Source: Thermococcus sp. (GTDB lineage: Archaea; Methanobacteriota_B; Thermococci; Thermococcales; Thermococcaceae). From it: a DNA stretch of 34,375 nt. The position numbers and the translations under genes were made by a program. A model generated the notes under the pieces. That model saw only the letters and a list, made by a program, of their open reading frames with translations, was not told the origin of the DNA and ran no database searches. How positions within the stretch are numbered: position 1 is the first letter of the stretch; each line of letters begins with the position of its first letter. Shown in pieces: positions 6,950 to 15,290 of the stretch. Where the stretch lies: contig NZ_WANV01000040.1 of NCBI RefSeq assembly GCF_015521605.1, positions 1 to 34,375 on the forward strand, written 5' to 3'.

Positions 6950-6994
6950 TCGGTCGCTTTTCTCCTTTATCTTGATGGCCAAAATATCCAACAA

Positions 6995-7004
6995 CTTTAT
7001 ATAC
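6995..7004 (+). promoter_or_regulatory. TATA box of the binding-protein gene
   Basis: CTTTATATAC predicts transcription near 7025. That leaves a leader of about 20 nt containing the GGTGGTG ribosome-binding site before ATG 7048. Confidence 0.6.
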
Positions 7005-7047
7005 CCCCAGCCAAATCAGTGATGGACAAATAATCCAGGTGGTGTGA

Positions 7048-8913
7048 ATGAAGAGGAGTGCCCTCCTGCTCATGCTCCTGCTGTTGGGCGCCGTCATAGC
7101 GGCGGGCTGCATAGGCGGTGAAAATACTGCGTCAAGCACCTCCAAGCCGTCAAGTGTCACGGAGACACCCACCACGACCTCCCAGACAACCCCGCAGACA
7201 TCCTCCCCCATCCATACGTCCACGGAATCCGAGAAGCCATCTTATCCGGTAACCGTTACGGACTTCGCGAACAGGACGGTCACTATAGACTCCGAACCGC
7301 AGCGCGTTGTAACTCTGGCCCCAAGCATCACGGAGGACCTCTACTACCTCGGCCTCTTCGACAGGGTCGTCGGGGTTACGGATTACGATGATTTCCCCCC
7401 GGAGGTTGCCAACGTCACCAGGATAGGCGGCTACGGAAAGTATGCAAACCTTGAGGTAATCGCTTCCCTCAACCCGGACCTCATACTCGTTGACAGCTAT
7501 TCAATGCCCATTCTCAGCGACCTCGAAAAGATAGCCCCCGTGGTTGTCGTTGACCCCCACAGCCTCGACGATATACCCAAGGCCCTCGAACTCCTGGGCC
7601 AGATTTTCAACGCCCCGGAGAGTGCCCAGAAAGCCGTCATCGAGTTCCAGACGAAGATCAAGACTATAAGCTCCGCCGTTACGGACAAACCAAAGCTCAA
7701 AGTCTTCTACGTCGTCTGGAACAACCCGCTCATGACGGCCGGAGGCGGCACGTTCATCAGCGACGTCATTGGGCTCGCGGGAGGGGAGAACATATTCGCC
7801 GACGCAAGCGGCTGGCCAGCCGTCAGCATGGAGCAGGTTCTTGAGAGGAACCCTGAGGTCATAATCCTCACGCCCCACTGCGGCATGACGGTTCAGGATG
7901 TCTACAACGGCCCCCTCGCAAACACGAAGGCCGCCAGGGAGGGGAAGGTGTATGTTATTGAGAACGAAAACGACCTCATACACCCAAGTCCGCGCGTTGT
8001 TAGAGGACTCGAAGCCATAGCAAAGCTCCTCCACCCTGAGGCCTTCAAAGTCAGCTACCCACTCACGGTCACGGACTTCGCGGGGCGGCAGGTCACCATC
8101 GAGAAGGAACCCGAGAGGATAGTTTCCCTCGCACCCAGCATTACCGAGAGCCTCTTCTACATAGGTGCCGGGGACAAGCTCGTTGGTGTCACAAAGTGGG
8201 CAGACTTCCCGCCGGCAGTGGAGAACATCACACGGGTCGGTGGCTACGGCCAGTACGCGAACCTTGAGATAATTGCGTCCCTGAACCCTGACCTGATCCT
8301 TGCGGACGGCTTCTCAATGTCCATACTGAACGACCTTGAGAAGATAGCCCCGGTGGTCATAGTGGACCCGAAGAATATCAGCGATATTTACACGGCCATA
8401 GAGATGCTCGGAAAGATAACCAACCGCGAGGAGGGAGCCAGGGCAGTGGTCGCAGACATGGAGGCAAAGGTGAGCTACGTCACCTCAATGGTCAGCGGCC
8501 AGGAGAGGCCAAAGGTGCTCTTCATAACCTGGTGGAATCCGCTTTACGTTCCCGGCAGCGGCACCTTCCAGGACGACCTGATCAGGCTCGCGGGCGGTGA
8601 AAACATATTCTCCGACATGAGCGGCTGGGCCCAGGTAAGTATGGAGCAGGTCCTTGAGAGAAACCCCGATGTGATAATAGTGTCCGCCCATGCCGGCATC
8701 ACCGCGGAAGACCTCTGCAGCACGGAGCTCGTGAATACGAACGCCTTTAAGAACGGCATGGTATTCACCATCAGCGACGACAACCTCGTCTCCAGGCCGG
8801 GGCCAAGAATAGTGTATGGATTGGAAGAGATCGCCGAGTACCTGCACCCGGACGTCTTCAACTACCAGTTCCAGCCGCTCGTATGCAATGCAACGGCCTC
8901 CAGCGGGGGCTGA
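7048..8913 (+). CDS. ABC-type Fe/cobalamin substrate-binding lipoprotein with duplicated domain
   Basis: A 621-residue lipoprotein. Residues 1-20 are a signal peptide ending AAG with lipid-modified Cys21, followed by a Ser/Thr-rich linker to about residue 64. Two complete periplasmic-binding-protein domains of the BtuF/FecB type (PF01497) then occur in tandem, about 66-325 and 334-610. They repeat the same landmarks: TVTDFANRTVTI and TVTDFAGRQVTI, LAPSITE twice, RIGGYGKYANLE and RVGGYGQYANLE, SLNPDLIL twice, and NIFADASGWPAVSMEQVLER and NIFSDMSGWAQVSMEQVLER. Such domains capture iron chelates, cobalamin or similar ligands for an ABC importer. No permease or ATPase gene is adjacent. Most family members carry one domain, so the fusion is notable. 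The substrate is not known. Confidence 0.92.
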   Translation: MKRSALLLMLLLLGAVIAAGCIGGENTASSTSKPSSVTETPTTTSQTTPQTSSPIHTSTESEKPSYPVTVTDFANRTVTIDSEPQRVVTLAPSITEDLYYLGLFDRVVGVTDYDDFPPEVANVTRIGGYGKYANLEVIASLNPDLILVDSYSMPILSDLEKIAPVVVVDPHSLDDIPKALELLGQIFNAPESAQKAVIEFQTKIKTISSAVTDKPKLKVFYVVWNNPLMTAGGGTFISDVIGLAGGENIFADASGWPAVSMEQVLERNPEVIILTPHCGMTVQDVYNGPLANTKAAREGKVYVIENENDLIHPSPRVVRGLEAIAKLLHPEAFKVSYPLTVTDFAGRQVTIEKEPERIVSLAPSITESLFYIGAGDKLVGVTKWADFPPAVENITRVGGYGQYANLEIIASLNPDLILADGFSMSILNDLEKIAPVVIVDPKNISDIYTAIEMLGKITNREEGARAVVADMEAKVSYVTSMVSGQERPKVLFITWWNPLYVPGSGTFQDDLIRLAGGENIFSDMSGWAQVSMEQVLERNPDVIIVSAHAGITAEDLCSTELVNTNAFKNGMVFTISDDNLVSRPGPRIVYGLEEIAEYLHPDVFNYQFQPLVCNATASSGG

Positions 8914-8978
8914 ACCCCCACATTTTATTTTCCGGGCAACCGTTAAAAAGGGCCCTACCAATTTTCTCCGGTGGGAGT

Positions 8979-9155
8979 ATGGAGCGGAAGACTTTTTACA
9001 GGATACTGCTGGCCATCGTTGTTATCCTGACGATCATATACACACTCGGAATAATGGGGCTCATATCCTTCCGGTGGAGCTACTACATAACCCTCTTCAT
9101 GATAGTCCTCTTCATCTACCTGAGGCTTGAGAAGAGGCTCCGAGGCGAGCCGTGA
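8979..9155 (+). CDS. Small two-helix membrane protein
   Basis: A 58-residue protein starting at ATG 8979. The start is preceded by GGTGGGAG and a TATA-like GTTAAAAAGG near 8942. Two hydrophobic helices (about 7-27 and 31-48) are joined by a short SFRW turn, and the C-terminus is basic (RLEKRLRGEP), consistent with positive-inside orientation. It is too short for domain recognition. It follows the binding-protein gene but appears to have its own promoter. Codon usage looks genuine. The function is unknown. Confidence 0.6.
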   Translation: MERKTFYRILLAIVVILTIIYTLGIMGLISFRWSYYITLFMIVLFIYLRLEKRLRGEP

Positions 9156-9292
9156 GCCGAAGTTTTTTTCCCGGGGATTGGCGAGTGGCCTCAACTTCTC
9201 CATCACCCTCCCTGACCGGGACAAACTGCCTCGAAAACTCGACCGTACGCCCGAAACGCCTAGCCGACCCCTGTTCTCTCGCCGAAAAGTCC
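9156..9292. other. GC-rich intergenic stretch
   Basis: I see no convincing gene here. After a T-run directly following the small membrane-protein stop (about 9162-9171), the sequence is GC-rich with complementary ends GGCGAG (9180-9185) and CTCGCC (about 9278-9283). That could reflect an RNA fold or chance. Confidence 0.3.
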
Positions 9293-9309
9293 GTTGTTAA
9301 CTTTTGGTT
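9293..9309 (+). promoter_or_regulatory. SurR-type binding site upstream of the hydrogenase operon
   Basis: The sequence is GTT-GTT-AAC-TTTTG-GTT, a full match to the extended SurR consensus GTTn3AACn5GTT described for Pyrococcus. It ends 13 bases before the TATA-like element at 9323-9330, the position expected for activation. SurR is the redox-sensitive regulator that turns hydrogenase genes on without sulfur and off when S0 oxidises it. Confidence 0.88.
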
Positions 9310-9322
9310 TACAATTTTCGGG

Positions 9323-9330
9323 TTTAAAAA
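9323..9330 (+). promoter_or_regulatory. TATA box of the hyh operon
   Basis: TTTAAAAA predicts transcription from about 9352. The leader would be about 60 nt and would contain a short upstream reading frame. Confidence 0.55.
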
Positions 9331-9373
9331 CGCTTTTTTAACCTCCGGCCAAGCCTCAATTGAGGGGACAGAG

Positions 9374-9427
9374 ATGAGCACGTGCATGGTTATGTTCATT
9401 GGAGGTGGTTGGGTTGAGATACGTTAA
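9374..9427 (+). CDS. Possible 17-codon upstream ORF overlapping hyhB
   Basis: ATG at 9374 follows GAGGGGA with a 6-nt gap and encodes [17 protein letters not shown], ending at TAA 9425-9427. It spans the hyhB ribosome-binding site (GGAGGTGG, 9401-9408) and overlaps the hyhB start by 14 nt in another frame. Its initiation signals are better than the TTG of hyhB. It could be a translational-coupling leader or a chance frame. No protein evidence is possible here. Confidence 0.3.
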   Translation: MSTCMVMFIGGGWVEIR

Positions 9428-10517
9428 GCTCCCGAAGGAAAATACCTATGCGTTCCTTGAAAGGCTGAAGGAGTGGGGCAAGCTCTACGCCCCCGTGAAA
9501 ATTTCCGAGAAGTTCTACGACTTCAGGGAAATAGACGACGTCAAAAAGGTCGAGTTCCACTACAACAGAACGATAATGCCGCCGAAGAAGTTCTTTTTCC
9601 TGCCGAGGGAGAAGCTCTTCGAGTTCAACCTCTCCAAGGCCGAGTACAAGGAGGTCATAGAGGACGTTGAGCCCTTCGTTCTCTTCGGTCTCCACGCCTG
9701 CGATATCTTCGGCCTCAAGATCCTCGACACCATATACCTCGACGAGCTTCCGGACAAGTACTACAAGGTCCGCAGGGAGAAGGGCATCATCGTAGGCATC
9801 AGCTGTATACCGGATGAGTACTGCTTCTGCAACCTCCGCGAGACGGATTTTGCCGACGATGGCTTCGATCTGTTCCTCCACGAGCTCCCGGACGGCTGGC
9901 TCGTTCGCGTTGGAACACCGACCGGCCACAGGATAGTTGACAAGAACATCAAGCTCTTTGAGGAGGTCACCAACGAAGACATCTGCAACTTCCGTGAGTT
10001 TGAGAACAAGCGCTCGAAGGCCTTCAAGTACCACGAGGACTGGAGCAACCTGCGCTATCTCCTTGAACTTGAGATGGAACACCCGATGTGGGAAGAGCAG
10101 GCGGACATATGCCTCGCCTGCGGCAACTGCAACACCACCTGTCCGACGTGCCGCTGTTACGAGGTGCAGGATATCGTAAACCTCGACGGGAACACAGGCT
10201 ACCGCGAGAGGCGCTGGGACTCCTGCCAGCTCAGGAGCCACGGCCTCGTTGCAGGAAACCACAACTTCAGGCCGACCAAGAAGGACCGCTTCCGCAACAG
10301 GTACCTCTGTAAGAACGCCTACAACGAGAAGCTCGGCATAAGCTACTGCGTCGGCTGCGGCAGGTGCACCTACTTCTGCCCGGCGGGCATAAGCTTCGTG
10401 AAGAACCTGCGCACAATCCTTGGACTTGAGGAGAAGGCCTGTCCCTCTGAGATAAGCGAGGAGATTCCAAAGAGGGGATTCGCCTACGCCTCGGAGATAA
10501 GGGGTGAGGACATATGA
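9414..10517 (+). CDS. hyhB: Sulfhydrogenase I beta subunit (iron-sulfur electron-transfer subunit)
   Basis: A 367-residue cytosolic subunit that passes electrons between the FAD subunit HyhG and the NiFe module. It is very similar throughout to the P. furiosus hydrogenase I beta chain. Two ferredoxin-like Cys clusters are visible: [16 protein letters not shown] and [12 protein letters not shown] in the C-terminal third; the N-terminal part resembles anaerobic sulfite reductase subunit A. The frame is open further upstream, but I choose TTG 9414 ([12 protein letters not shown]) because GGAGGTGG ends 5 nt before it and the family starts there. It is the first gene of hyhBGSL, with an ATGA overlap to hyhG. 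A SurR-type site lies upstream. Confidence 0.95.
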   Translation: MRYVKLPKENTYAFLERLKEWGKLYAPVKISEKFYDFREIDDVKKVEFHYNRTIMPPKKFFFLPREKLFEFNLSKAEYKEVIEDVEPFVLFGLHACDIFGLKILDTIYLDELPDKYYKVRREKGIIVGISCIPDEYCFCNLRETDFADDGFDLFLHELPDGWLVRVGTPTGHRIVDKNIKLFEEVTNEDICNFREFENKRSKAFKYHEDWSNLRYLLELEMEHPMWEEQADICLACGNCNTTCPTCRCYEVQDIVNLDGNTGYRERRWDSCQLRSHGLVAGNHNFRPTKKDRFRNRYLCKNAYNEKLGISYCVGCGRCTYFCPAGISFVKNLRTILGLEEKACPSEISEEIPKRGFAYASEIRGEDI

Positions 10518-11398
10518 GCGAGGTAGTTCCCAGGGAGATTATGATGCCGGACGAGAACCCCTACGCACTCCACAGGGCAAAGGTTCTCAAGGTTTATCCG
10601 CTCACGGAGAAGGAAAAGCTGTTCCTCTTCAGGTTTGAGGATCCAGAGCTGGCCGAGAAGTGGACTTTCCGCCCGGGACAGTTCGTCCAGCTCACTATCC
10701 CTGGCGTCGGAGAGGTTCCGATAAGCATATGCTCCTCAGCGATGAGGAAGGGGTTCTTCGAGCTGTGCATCAGGAAGGCCGGAAGGGTCACCACCGTCAT
10801 CCACAGACTCCAGCCCGGAGACACCGTCCTCGTTCGCGGCCCCTACGGAAACGGATTCCCGGTTGACGAGTGGGAGGGCATGGACCTGCTCCTTATCGCC
10901 GCAGGCCTTGGAACCGCCCCACTCAGGAGCGTTTTCCTCTACGCGATGGACAACCGCTGGAAGTACGGCAACATCACCTTCATCAACACCGCCCGCTACG
11001 GAAAGGACCTCCTGTTCTACAAGGAGCTGGAGGCCATGAAGGACCTGGCCGAGGCCGAGAACGTCAAGATAATCCAGAGCGTTACCCGCGACCCCGAGTG
11101 GCCTGGACTCCACGGAAGACCGCAGAACTTCATAGTCGAGGCCAACACCAACCCGAAGAACACCGCCGTGGCAATATGTGGTCCGCCGAGGATGTACAAG
11201 GCGGTCTTTGAGTCCCTCATCAACTACGGTTACAGGCCTGAGAACATATTCGTGACGCTGGAGAGGAAGATGAAGTGCGGAATAGGGAAGTGCGGTCACT
11301 GCAACGTCGGAACGAGCACGAGCTGGAAGTACATCTGCAAGGACGGCCCGGTCTTCACGTACTTCGACATAGTATCAACGCCCGGCTTACTGGACTGA
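10514..11398 (+). CDS. hyhG: Sulfhydrogenase I gamma subunit (FAD/NAD(P)-binding)
   Basis: A 294-residue subunit of the ferredoxin-NADP reductase/dihydroorotate-dehydrogenase-K type. It oxidises or reduces NADP(H) and feeds the iron-sulfur chain of HyhB. The N-terminal beta-barrel holds the FAD site ([12 protein letters not shown], then PISICSS). The Rossmann half begins [22 protein letters not shown]-terminal Cys cluster ([14 protein letters not shown] ... YICKDGPVF) ligates a [2Fe-2S] centre. ATG 10514 overlaps the hyhB stop as ATGA, so translation is coupled. The length matches the Pyrococcus and Thermococcus orthologues. Confidence 0.95.
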   Translation: MSEVVPREIMMPDENPYALHRAKVLKVYPLTEKEKLFLFRFEDPELAEKWTFRPGQFVQLTIPGVGEVPISICSSAMRKGFFELCIRKAGRVTTVIHRLQPGDTVLVRGPYGNGFPVDEWEGMDLLLIAAGLGTAPLRSVFLYAMDNRWKYGNITFINTARYGKDLLFYKELEAMKDLAEAENVKIIQSVTRDPEWPGLHGRPQNFIVEANTNPKNTAVAICGPPRMYKAVFESLINYGYRPENIFVTLERKMKCGIGKCGHCNVGTSTSWKYICKDGPVFTYFDIVSTPGLLD

Positions 11399-11408
11399 GG
11401 TGGTGGAG

Positions 11409-12206
11409 ATGGAAGGAAACGGAAAGGTTCGCATCGGGTTTTACGCTCTCACCTCATGCTACGGCTGCCAGCTCCAGATGGCGATGATGGACGAGCTCCT
11501 TCAGCTGCTTCCGCACGCTGAAATCGTCTGCTGGTTCATGGTCGAGAGGGACAGCTACGAGGACGAGCCGGTGGATATAGCCTTCATCGAGGGAAGCGTC
11601 TCCACTGAGGAGGAAGTTGAGCTCGTCAGGAAGATACGCGAGAACGCAAAAATCGTTGTGGCCGTTGGCTCCTGTGCGGTCCATGGCGGTGTGCAGAGCT
11701 GGGAGAAGGACAAGAGCCTGGAAGAGCTGTGGAAGACTGTATACGGCGATGCAAAGGTTAAGTTCCAGCCGAAACCTGCGAAGCCAGTCGAGGAGTACAT
11801 CAAGGTAGACTACCGCATCTACGGCTGCCCGCCGGAGAAGAAGGACTTCCTCTACGCCCTCGGCACCTTCCTCGTAGGCTCATGGCCGGAGGACATAGAC
11901 TACCCGGTCTGTGTTGAGTGCAGGCTGAACGGACACCCGTGCATACTCATAGAGAAAGGTGAACCGTGCCTCGGTCCCATAACGAGAGCCGGCTGTGACG
12001 CCCGCTGTCCGGGCTTTGGGGTGGCATGCATTGGCTGCAGGGGAGCGATAGGCTACGACGTCGCCTGGTTCGACTCCCTGGCCAAGACGTTCAGGGAGAA
12101 GGGACTCACAAAGGAAGAAATACTCCAGCGCATGAAGATATTCAACGCCCACAACCCGAAGCTCGAAGAGATGGTTGAGAAGATATTCCAGGAGGTGGAA
12201 GAATGA
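11409..12206 (+). CDS. hyhS: Sulfhydrogenase I delta subunit (NiFe hydrogenase small subunit)
   Basis: A 265-residue small subunit carrying the [4Fe-4S] relay next to the NiFe site. The proximal-cluster Cys residues are visible in [17 protein letters not shown] and GCPPEKKD. The C-terminal region adds the Cys-rich set [25 protein letters not shown] and ACIGCRG, expected for two more cubane clusters. The frame allows GTG 11400, but ATG 11409 has GAGGTGG at the right spacing and starts the conserved [15 protein letters not shown] region. It lies between hyhG and hyhL and overlaps hyhL by ATGA. It is cytosolic, with no twin-arginine signal, as in other Thermococcales sulfhydrogenases. Confidence 0.95.
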   Translation: MEGNGKVRIGFYALTSCYGCQLQMAMMDELLQLLPHAEIVCWFMVERDSYEDEPVDIAFIEGSVSTEEEVELVRKIRENAKIVVAVGSCAVHGGVQSWEKDKSLEELWKTVYGDAKVKFQPKPAKPVEEYIKVDYRIYGCPPEKKDFLYALGTFLVGSWPEDIDYPVCVECRLNGHPCILIEKGEPCLGPITRAGCDARCPGFGVACIGCRGAIGYDVAWFDSLAKTFREKGLTKEEILQRMKIFNAHNPKLEEMVEKIFQEVEE

Positions 12207-13492
12207 AGAACCTCTACCTTCCTATCACCGTTGACCACATAGCGCGCGTTGAGGGCAAGGGCGGCGTTGAGATAGTCGTCGGGGACGGGGGCGTCAAAGA
12301 GGTCAGGATCAACATCATAGAAGGCCCGAGGTTCTTCGAGGCCATAACCATAGGCAAGAAGCTCGACGAGGCCCTGGCGGTTTACCCCAGGATATGCTCC
12401 TTCTGTTCGGCCGCTCACAAGCTCACCGCGGTTGAAGCCGCCGAAAAGGCGATTGGCTTTGAACCCCGCGAGGAGATCCAGGCCCTCAGGGAGGTCCTCT
12501 ACATCGGCGACATGATAGAGAGCCACGCTCTCCACCTATACCTCCTCGTCCTCCCGGACTACCTCGGCTACTCCAACCCGCTCAAGATGGTCGATGAGTA
12601 CAAGAAGGAGATAGGCATTGCCCTCGACCTCAAGAACCTCGGAGGCTGGATAATGGACGAGCTTGGAAGCAGGGCGATACACCAGGAGAACGCGATCCTC
12701 GGAGGCTTTGGCAAACTGCCCGGCAAGACCACCCTTGAGCTTATGAAGAAGCGTCTCAACGAAGCGCTCCCGAAGGCCGAGTACACCTTCGAGCTCTTCG
12801 CCAAGCTGGAGCAGTATGAGGAAGTCGAGGGGCCGATAATCCACATGGCCGTGAAGCCGAGGGGGGACGTCTACGGCATATACGGCGACGCCATAAGCGT
12901 CAGCGACGGCTTCGAGTTCCCGAGCGAGGACTACAAGAAGCACATGGTCGAGCGCGTTGTGGAGCACAGCTTCGCCAAGCACAGCTTCTACAACGGGGAG
13001 AAGCCCTTCATGACCGGCGCCATCTCCCGCGTTGTCAACCATGCAGACAGGCTCTACGGAAGGGCAAAGGAGCTCTACGAGAGCCACAGAGACCTGCTCA
13101 GGCCGACCAACCCCTTCGCCAACAACCTGGCCCAGGCGCTTGAGCTGGTCTACTTCACAGAGAAGGCCATCGACCTAATCGACGAGGCGCTCGCGAGGTG
13201 GCCGGTAAGACCGAGGGACGAGGTCGAGATAAGGGACGGCTTCGGCGTCAGCACGACCGAGGCACCGCGCGGAATCCTCGTCTACGCCCTCGAAGTCAGG
13301 GACGGAAGGGTGGCCTATGCTGACATCATAACCCCAACGGCGTTCAACCTCGCCCAGATGGAGGAGCACGTCAGGATGATGGCGGAGAAGCACTACAACG
13401 ACGACCCGGAGAGGCTCAAGCTCCTCGCGGAGATGGTTGTAAGGGCCTACGACCCGTGCATCTCCTGTTCAGTGCACGTGGCGAGACTCTGA
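12203..13492 (+). CDS. hyhL: Sulfhydrogenase I alpha subunit (NiFe catalytic large subunit)
   Basis: A 429-residue catalytic subunit that reduces protons or oxidises H2. Both Ni-Fe ligand motifs are intact: RICSFC at 63-68 (Cys65 and Cys68) and DPCISC at 417-422 (Cys419 and Cys422). The C-terminus reads [13 protein letters not shown]. Cleavage after His425 by a HycI-type protease would release a tetrapeptide and close the active site, and such a protease is encoded 0.9 kb downstream. ATG 12203 overlaps the hyhS stop. The operon ends at a T-rich tract. Orthologous to the T. kodakarensis and P. furiosus enzymes, which also reduce sulfur or polysulfide in vitro. Confidence 0.96.
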   Translation: MKNLYLPITVDHIARVEGKGGVEIVVGDGGVKEVRINIIEGPRFFEAITIGKKLDEALAVYPRICSFCSAAHKLTAVEAAEKAIGFEPREEIQALREVLYIGDMIESHALHLYLLVLPDYLGYSNPLKMVDEYKKEIGIALDLKNLGGWIMDELGSRAIHQENAILGGFGKLPGKTTLELMKKRLNEALPKAEYTFELFAKLEQYEEVEGPIIHMAVKPRGDVYGIYGDAISVSDGFEFPSEDYKKHMVERVVEHSFAKHSFYNGEKPFMTGAISRVVNHADRLYGRAKELYESHRDLLRPTNPFANNLAQALELVYFTEKAIDLIDEALARWPVRPRDEVEIRDGFGVSTTEAPRGILVYALEVRDGRVAYADIITPTAFNLAQMEEHVRMMAEKHYNDDPERLKLLAEMVVRAYDPCISCSVHVARL

Positions 13493-13496
13493 GCAA

Positions 13497-13513
13497 TTTT
13501 TAATTTTCTCTTT
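13497..13513 (+). terminator. T-rich terminator of the hyh operon
   Basis: TTTTTAATTTTCTCTTT follows the hyhL stop by four bases, typical of archaeal termination. The next gene is convergent. Confidence 0.55.
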
Positions 13514-13572
13514 AAATGGTGCTTTACCCTGTAACTGCTGATTGAAGATACAAAAAGTGAGTCGTTCCGAAG

Positions 13573-14301
13573 TTACCTGTTTTCCATTTTCTCGCATGGG
13601 AAGTAAATTTTCCCAACGAAACCCTCGCCGAGTGATCCAACGATATACACATTACCAATGGAGTATTTGTAGACGACAGTGATACCACCGTTCGTGACCC
13701 GGCAGGATGAGGGAAGGATGTATGTGTTGTTAAAGAGCTTAGCCGGAGGAGCATTGAGAATTTGAATGGGCTCATTTAACTCCACGGTGACGTTGAAGGT
13801 CTCGTTCCATAGACTAAGCCTTTTCACTGACCATCCAATGGGCCTAACAACGTAGTGCGTTCCGTTCTTATCGACCTCGTAGTTGACAACCATGTTAACA
13901 ACCCTCTTGGGAGTTCCAGAAACATTAATGTTCACAACCGCCGTTGAACCGTTCTTCATCCACACGGTTATAGATGCCGGGAGTCCATGTGAGTCTTTGA
14001 ACTGATAATAGGGTACCACGTAAACGTCATCGGAGAGCTTAAACGCTGAGACGTTGAAAACTGCCGAATCCGTTTTTACAAAGACCACAAAATATTGGTA
14101 GTTACTGACGAGGTGACGATAACCTATGAAGCCCGCGCTCACGTTAACCATGATGGCAGTCACGTTAATTGGAACCCTGAATGGAACAGAGCTTACTCTG
14201 AGAGAGAATCCCTGTGATGCATTTTTGGTTCCAACTTGGGCGAGACACCCTGCGGAGAAAACGGTGATGATCAACGCCAAGACCACAATCTTCTTTACCA
14301 T
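13573..14301 (-). CDS. Predicted lipoprotein of unknown function
   Basis: A 242-residue exported protein. MVKKIVVLALIITVFSAGC is a lipoprotein signal with the modified Cys at residue 19. The rest is beta-strand-rich with many Asn-X-Thr/Ser sequons (NVTAIMVNVS and others), as expected of a glycosylated surface protein. ATG 14301 is preferred over GTG 14316 because GAGGGATG lies just upstream. A TATA (TTTATATATA, about 14362-14353 on this strand) predicts a start near 14328. It interrupts an otherwise hydrogenase-related stretch and looks more AT-rich than its neighbours, which may indicate later insertion. I recognise no family. Confidence 0.75.
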   Translation of the reverse strand: MVKKIVVLALIITVFSAGCLAQVGTKNASQGFSLRVSSVPFRVPINVTAIMVNVSAGFIGYRHLVSNYQYFVVFVKTDSAVFNVSAFKLSDDVYVVPYYQFKDSHGLPASITVWMKNGSTAVVNINVSGTPKRVVNMVVNYEVDKNGTHYVVRPIGWSVKRLSLWNETFNVTVELNEPIQILNAPPAKLFNNTYILPSSCRVTNGGITVVYKYSIGNVYIVGSLGEGFVGKIYFPCEKMENR

Positions 14302-14352
14302 AGGAACATCCCTCACTAAAACATTGAGGGCAGTTATAACAACTGCCTATCG

Positions 14353-14363
14353 TATATATAAAG
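14353..14363. promoter_or_regulatory. Shared bidirectional TATA element
   Basis: TATATATAAAG is a strong TATA on either strand. Read plus, it predicts a start near 14382 for the protease gene; read minus, one near 14328 for the lipoprotein. Only about 110 nt separate the two start codons. Confidence 0.5.
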
Positions 14364-14383
14364 ATTTTGGTAAGGCTCATAAA

Positions 14384-14404
14384 CCCTCCAGAGCAACTGG
14401 AGGG
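14384..14404 (+). promoter_or_regulatory. Hairpin overlapping the hycI ribosome-binding site
   Basis: CCCTCCAG-AGCAA-CTGGAGGG is a perfect 8-bp inverted repeat with a 5-nt loop. Its 3' arm contains GGAGGG, the Shine-Dalgarno of the gene at 14415. It starts at about the predicted transcript 5' end, so it could occlude ribosome binding or be a DNA operator. Confidence 0.55.
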
Positions 14405-14414
14405 GGGAGAAACG

Positions 14415-14864
14415 ATGAGAACCTTAGTCCTTGCACTCGGCAACGAGCTGATGAAAGACGACGGGGTGGGCCTTAAGGTTGGGAGGATACTCATTGAGAG
14501 GGGTTGCAACGTCCTTGAGGTCGGCACCGACATCTTCAGGCTTTCGAACCACTACCGCGGGGAGGAGAGACTTATAATCATCGACGCCATCCTGAGCGCG
14601 GAGTTTCCACCGGGAAAGATAGTGCATCTGAAGGGGGAGGAGGTATTCGAGAAGCTCAGGGCCGAGATAAGGAGCGCCCACTTCATGGGGGCAATAGACG
14701 GGCTCAAACTTCTCATGTCGCTCGATAAGCGCCTCGCAAATGCCGAGATACACTTCATCGGAGTTGTTGCCAAGGAGATAGACCTCGGAATGGAGCTGAG
14801 CGACGAGGTCGAGAAGGCCCTGCCCGAGGTCGTTAAGCTTGTTGAAGAACTGTGCAAAAATTGA
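14415..14864 (+). CDS. hycI: Hydrogenase maturation endopeptidase (HycI/HybD family)
   Basis: A 149-residue Ni-dependent endoprotease that trims the C-terminus of a NiFe large subunit after Ni insertion. It opens with the family motif LALGNELMKDDGVG (Glu11 as likely Ni ligand), followed by LIIIDAILS (Asp) and RSAHFMGAIDGL (His), the other expected Ni ligands. The length is normal for the family. ATG 14415 is chosen over the upstream TTG at 14367 because of the GGAGGGGGGAG ribosome-binding site. The nearby hyhL ends in a cleavable VARL tail, so it is the obvious substrate. A membrane-bound hydrogenase elsewhere in the genome could be another. Confidence 0.9.
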   Translation: MRTLVLALGNELMKDDGVGLKVGRILIERGCNVLEVGTDIFRLSNHYRGEERLIIIDAILSAEFPPGKIVHLKGEEVFEKLRAEIRSAHFMGAIDGLKLLMSLDKRLANAEIHFIGVVAKEIDLGMELSDEVEKALPEVVKLVEELCKN

Positions 14865-14883
14865 ATTTAAAAGAATTAATGAA

Positions 14884-15177
14884 TCATCCAAAGAGCATTT
14901 CGAGTTCCTTTTTCATTATGCTTCTGTTCATCACTAAGTGGATCGTTATTAGGATCATCATGACGATGCCGTAGCGGGCACGGAGCTTGAGGTAGTCCAG
15001 CTGGGTCATCCCAAGAAAGCTGCCGTTTTTGCCCGAGATTATTGTTCCAACCGTTATGAACACAACCCCCAGAAATCCCACAAGGAGTACCAGCGAGAAG
15101 GCAGCTTTAATCCTGAGCCTCTTCCTTAAAGCAGGGTTCTTTTTGGCCTCTTCAAAAGCCTTTGCCATTACGTCCAT
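14884..15177 (-). CDS. Small two-helix membrane protein (DUF4405-like)
   Basis: A 97-residue protein with a charged helical N-terminus, a transmembrane helix (about 27-48) and a second one near 72-90. The latter reads YGIVMMILITIHLVMNRSIM, with the IHLVMN pattern seen in DUF4405/cytochrome-b-like membrane proteins. Only one His is visible, so haem binding is uncertain. ATG 15177 is preferred over GTG 15186 because GGGGTGA lies six bases before it. A palindrome lies upstream of its likely promoter. It is convergent with hycI. The function is unknown. Confidence 0.65.
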   Translation of the reverse strand: MDVMAKAFEEAKKNPALRKRLRIKAAFSLVLLVGFLGVVFITVGTIISGKNGSFLGMTQLDYLKLRARYGIVMMILITIHLVMNRSIMKKELEMLFG

Positions 15178-15229
15178 AACTTTCACCCCACATATGGGCG
15201 ATAAAAGGCGTTAAAACACTTCGTTAGGT

Positions 15230-15245
15230 CTTTTCCCAGGAAAAG
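15230..15245. promoter_or_regulatory. Perfect palindrome upstream of the small membrane-protein gene
   Basis: CTTTTCC-CA-GGAAAAG, 7-bp arms with a 2-bp centre. It is about 50-70 bp upstream of the minus-strand start at 15177, beside TATA-like sequence near 15196-15206. It may be an operator or part of the suf termination region. Confidence 0.35.
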
Positions 15246-15290
15246 CGGGAAAAATTAGGGGGACCGGATAATATAAGAAAAGTTTTTCAA

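Noticed and set aside
9180-9283. GGCGAG ... CTCGCC pairing as a third H/ACA or other RNA
   Set aside because: Only a six-base outer stem is visible, with no ACA box, K-turn or consistent inner stem.
9112-9399. 95-codon minus-strand frame in the hydrogenase upstream region
   Set aside because: It covers the SurR site and TATA box, has no start signals and no family resemblance.
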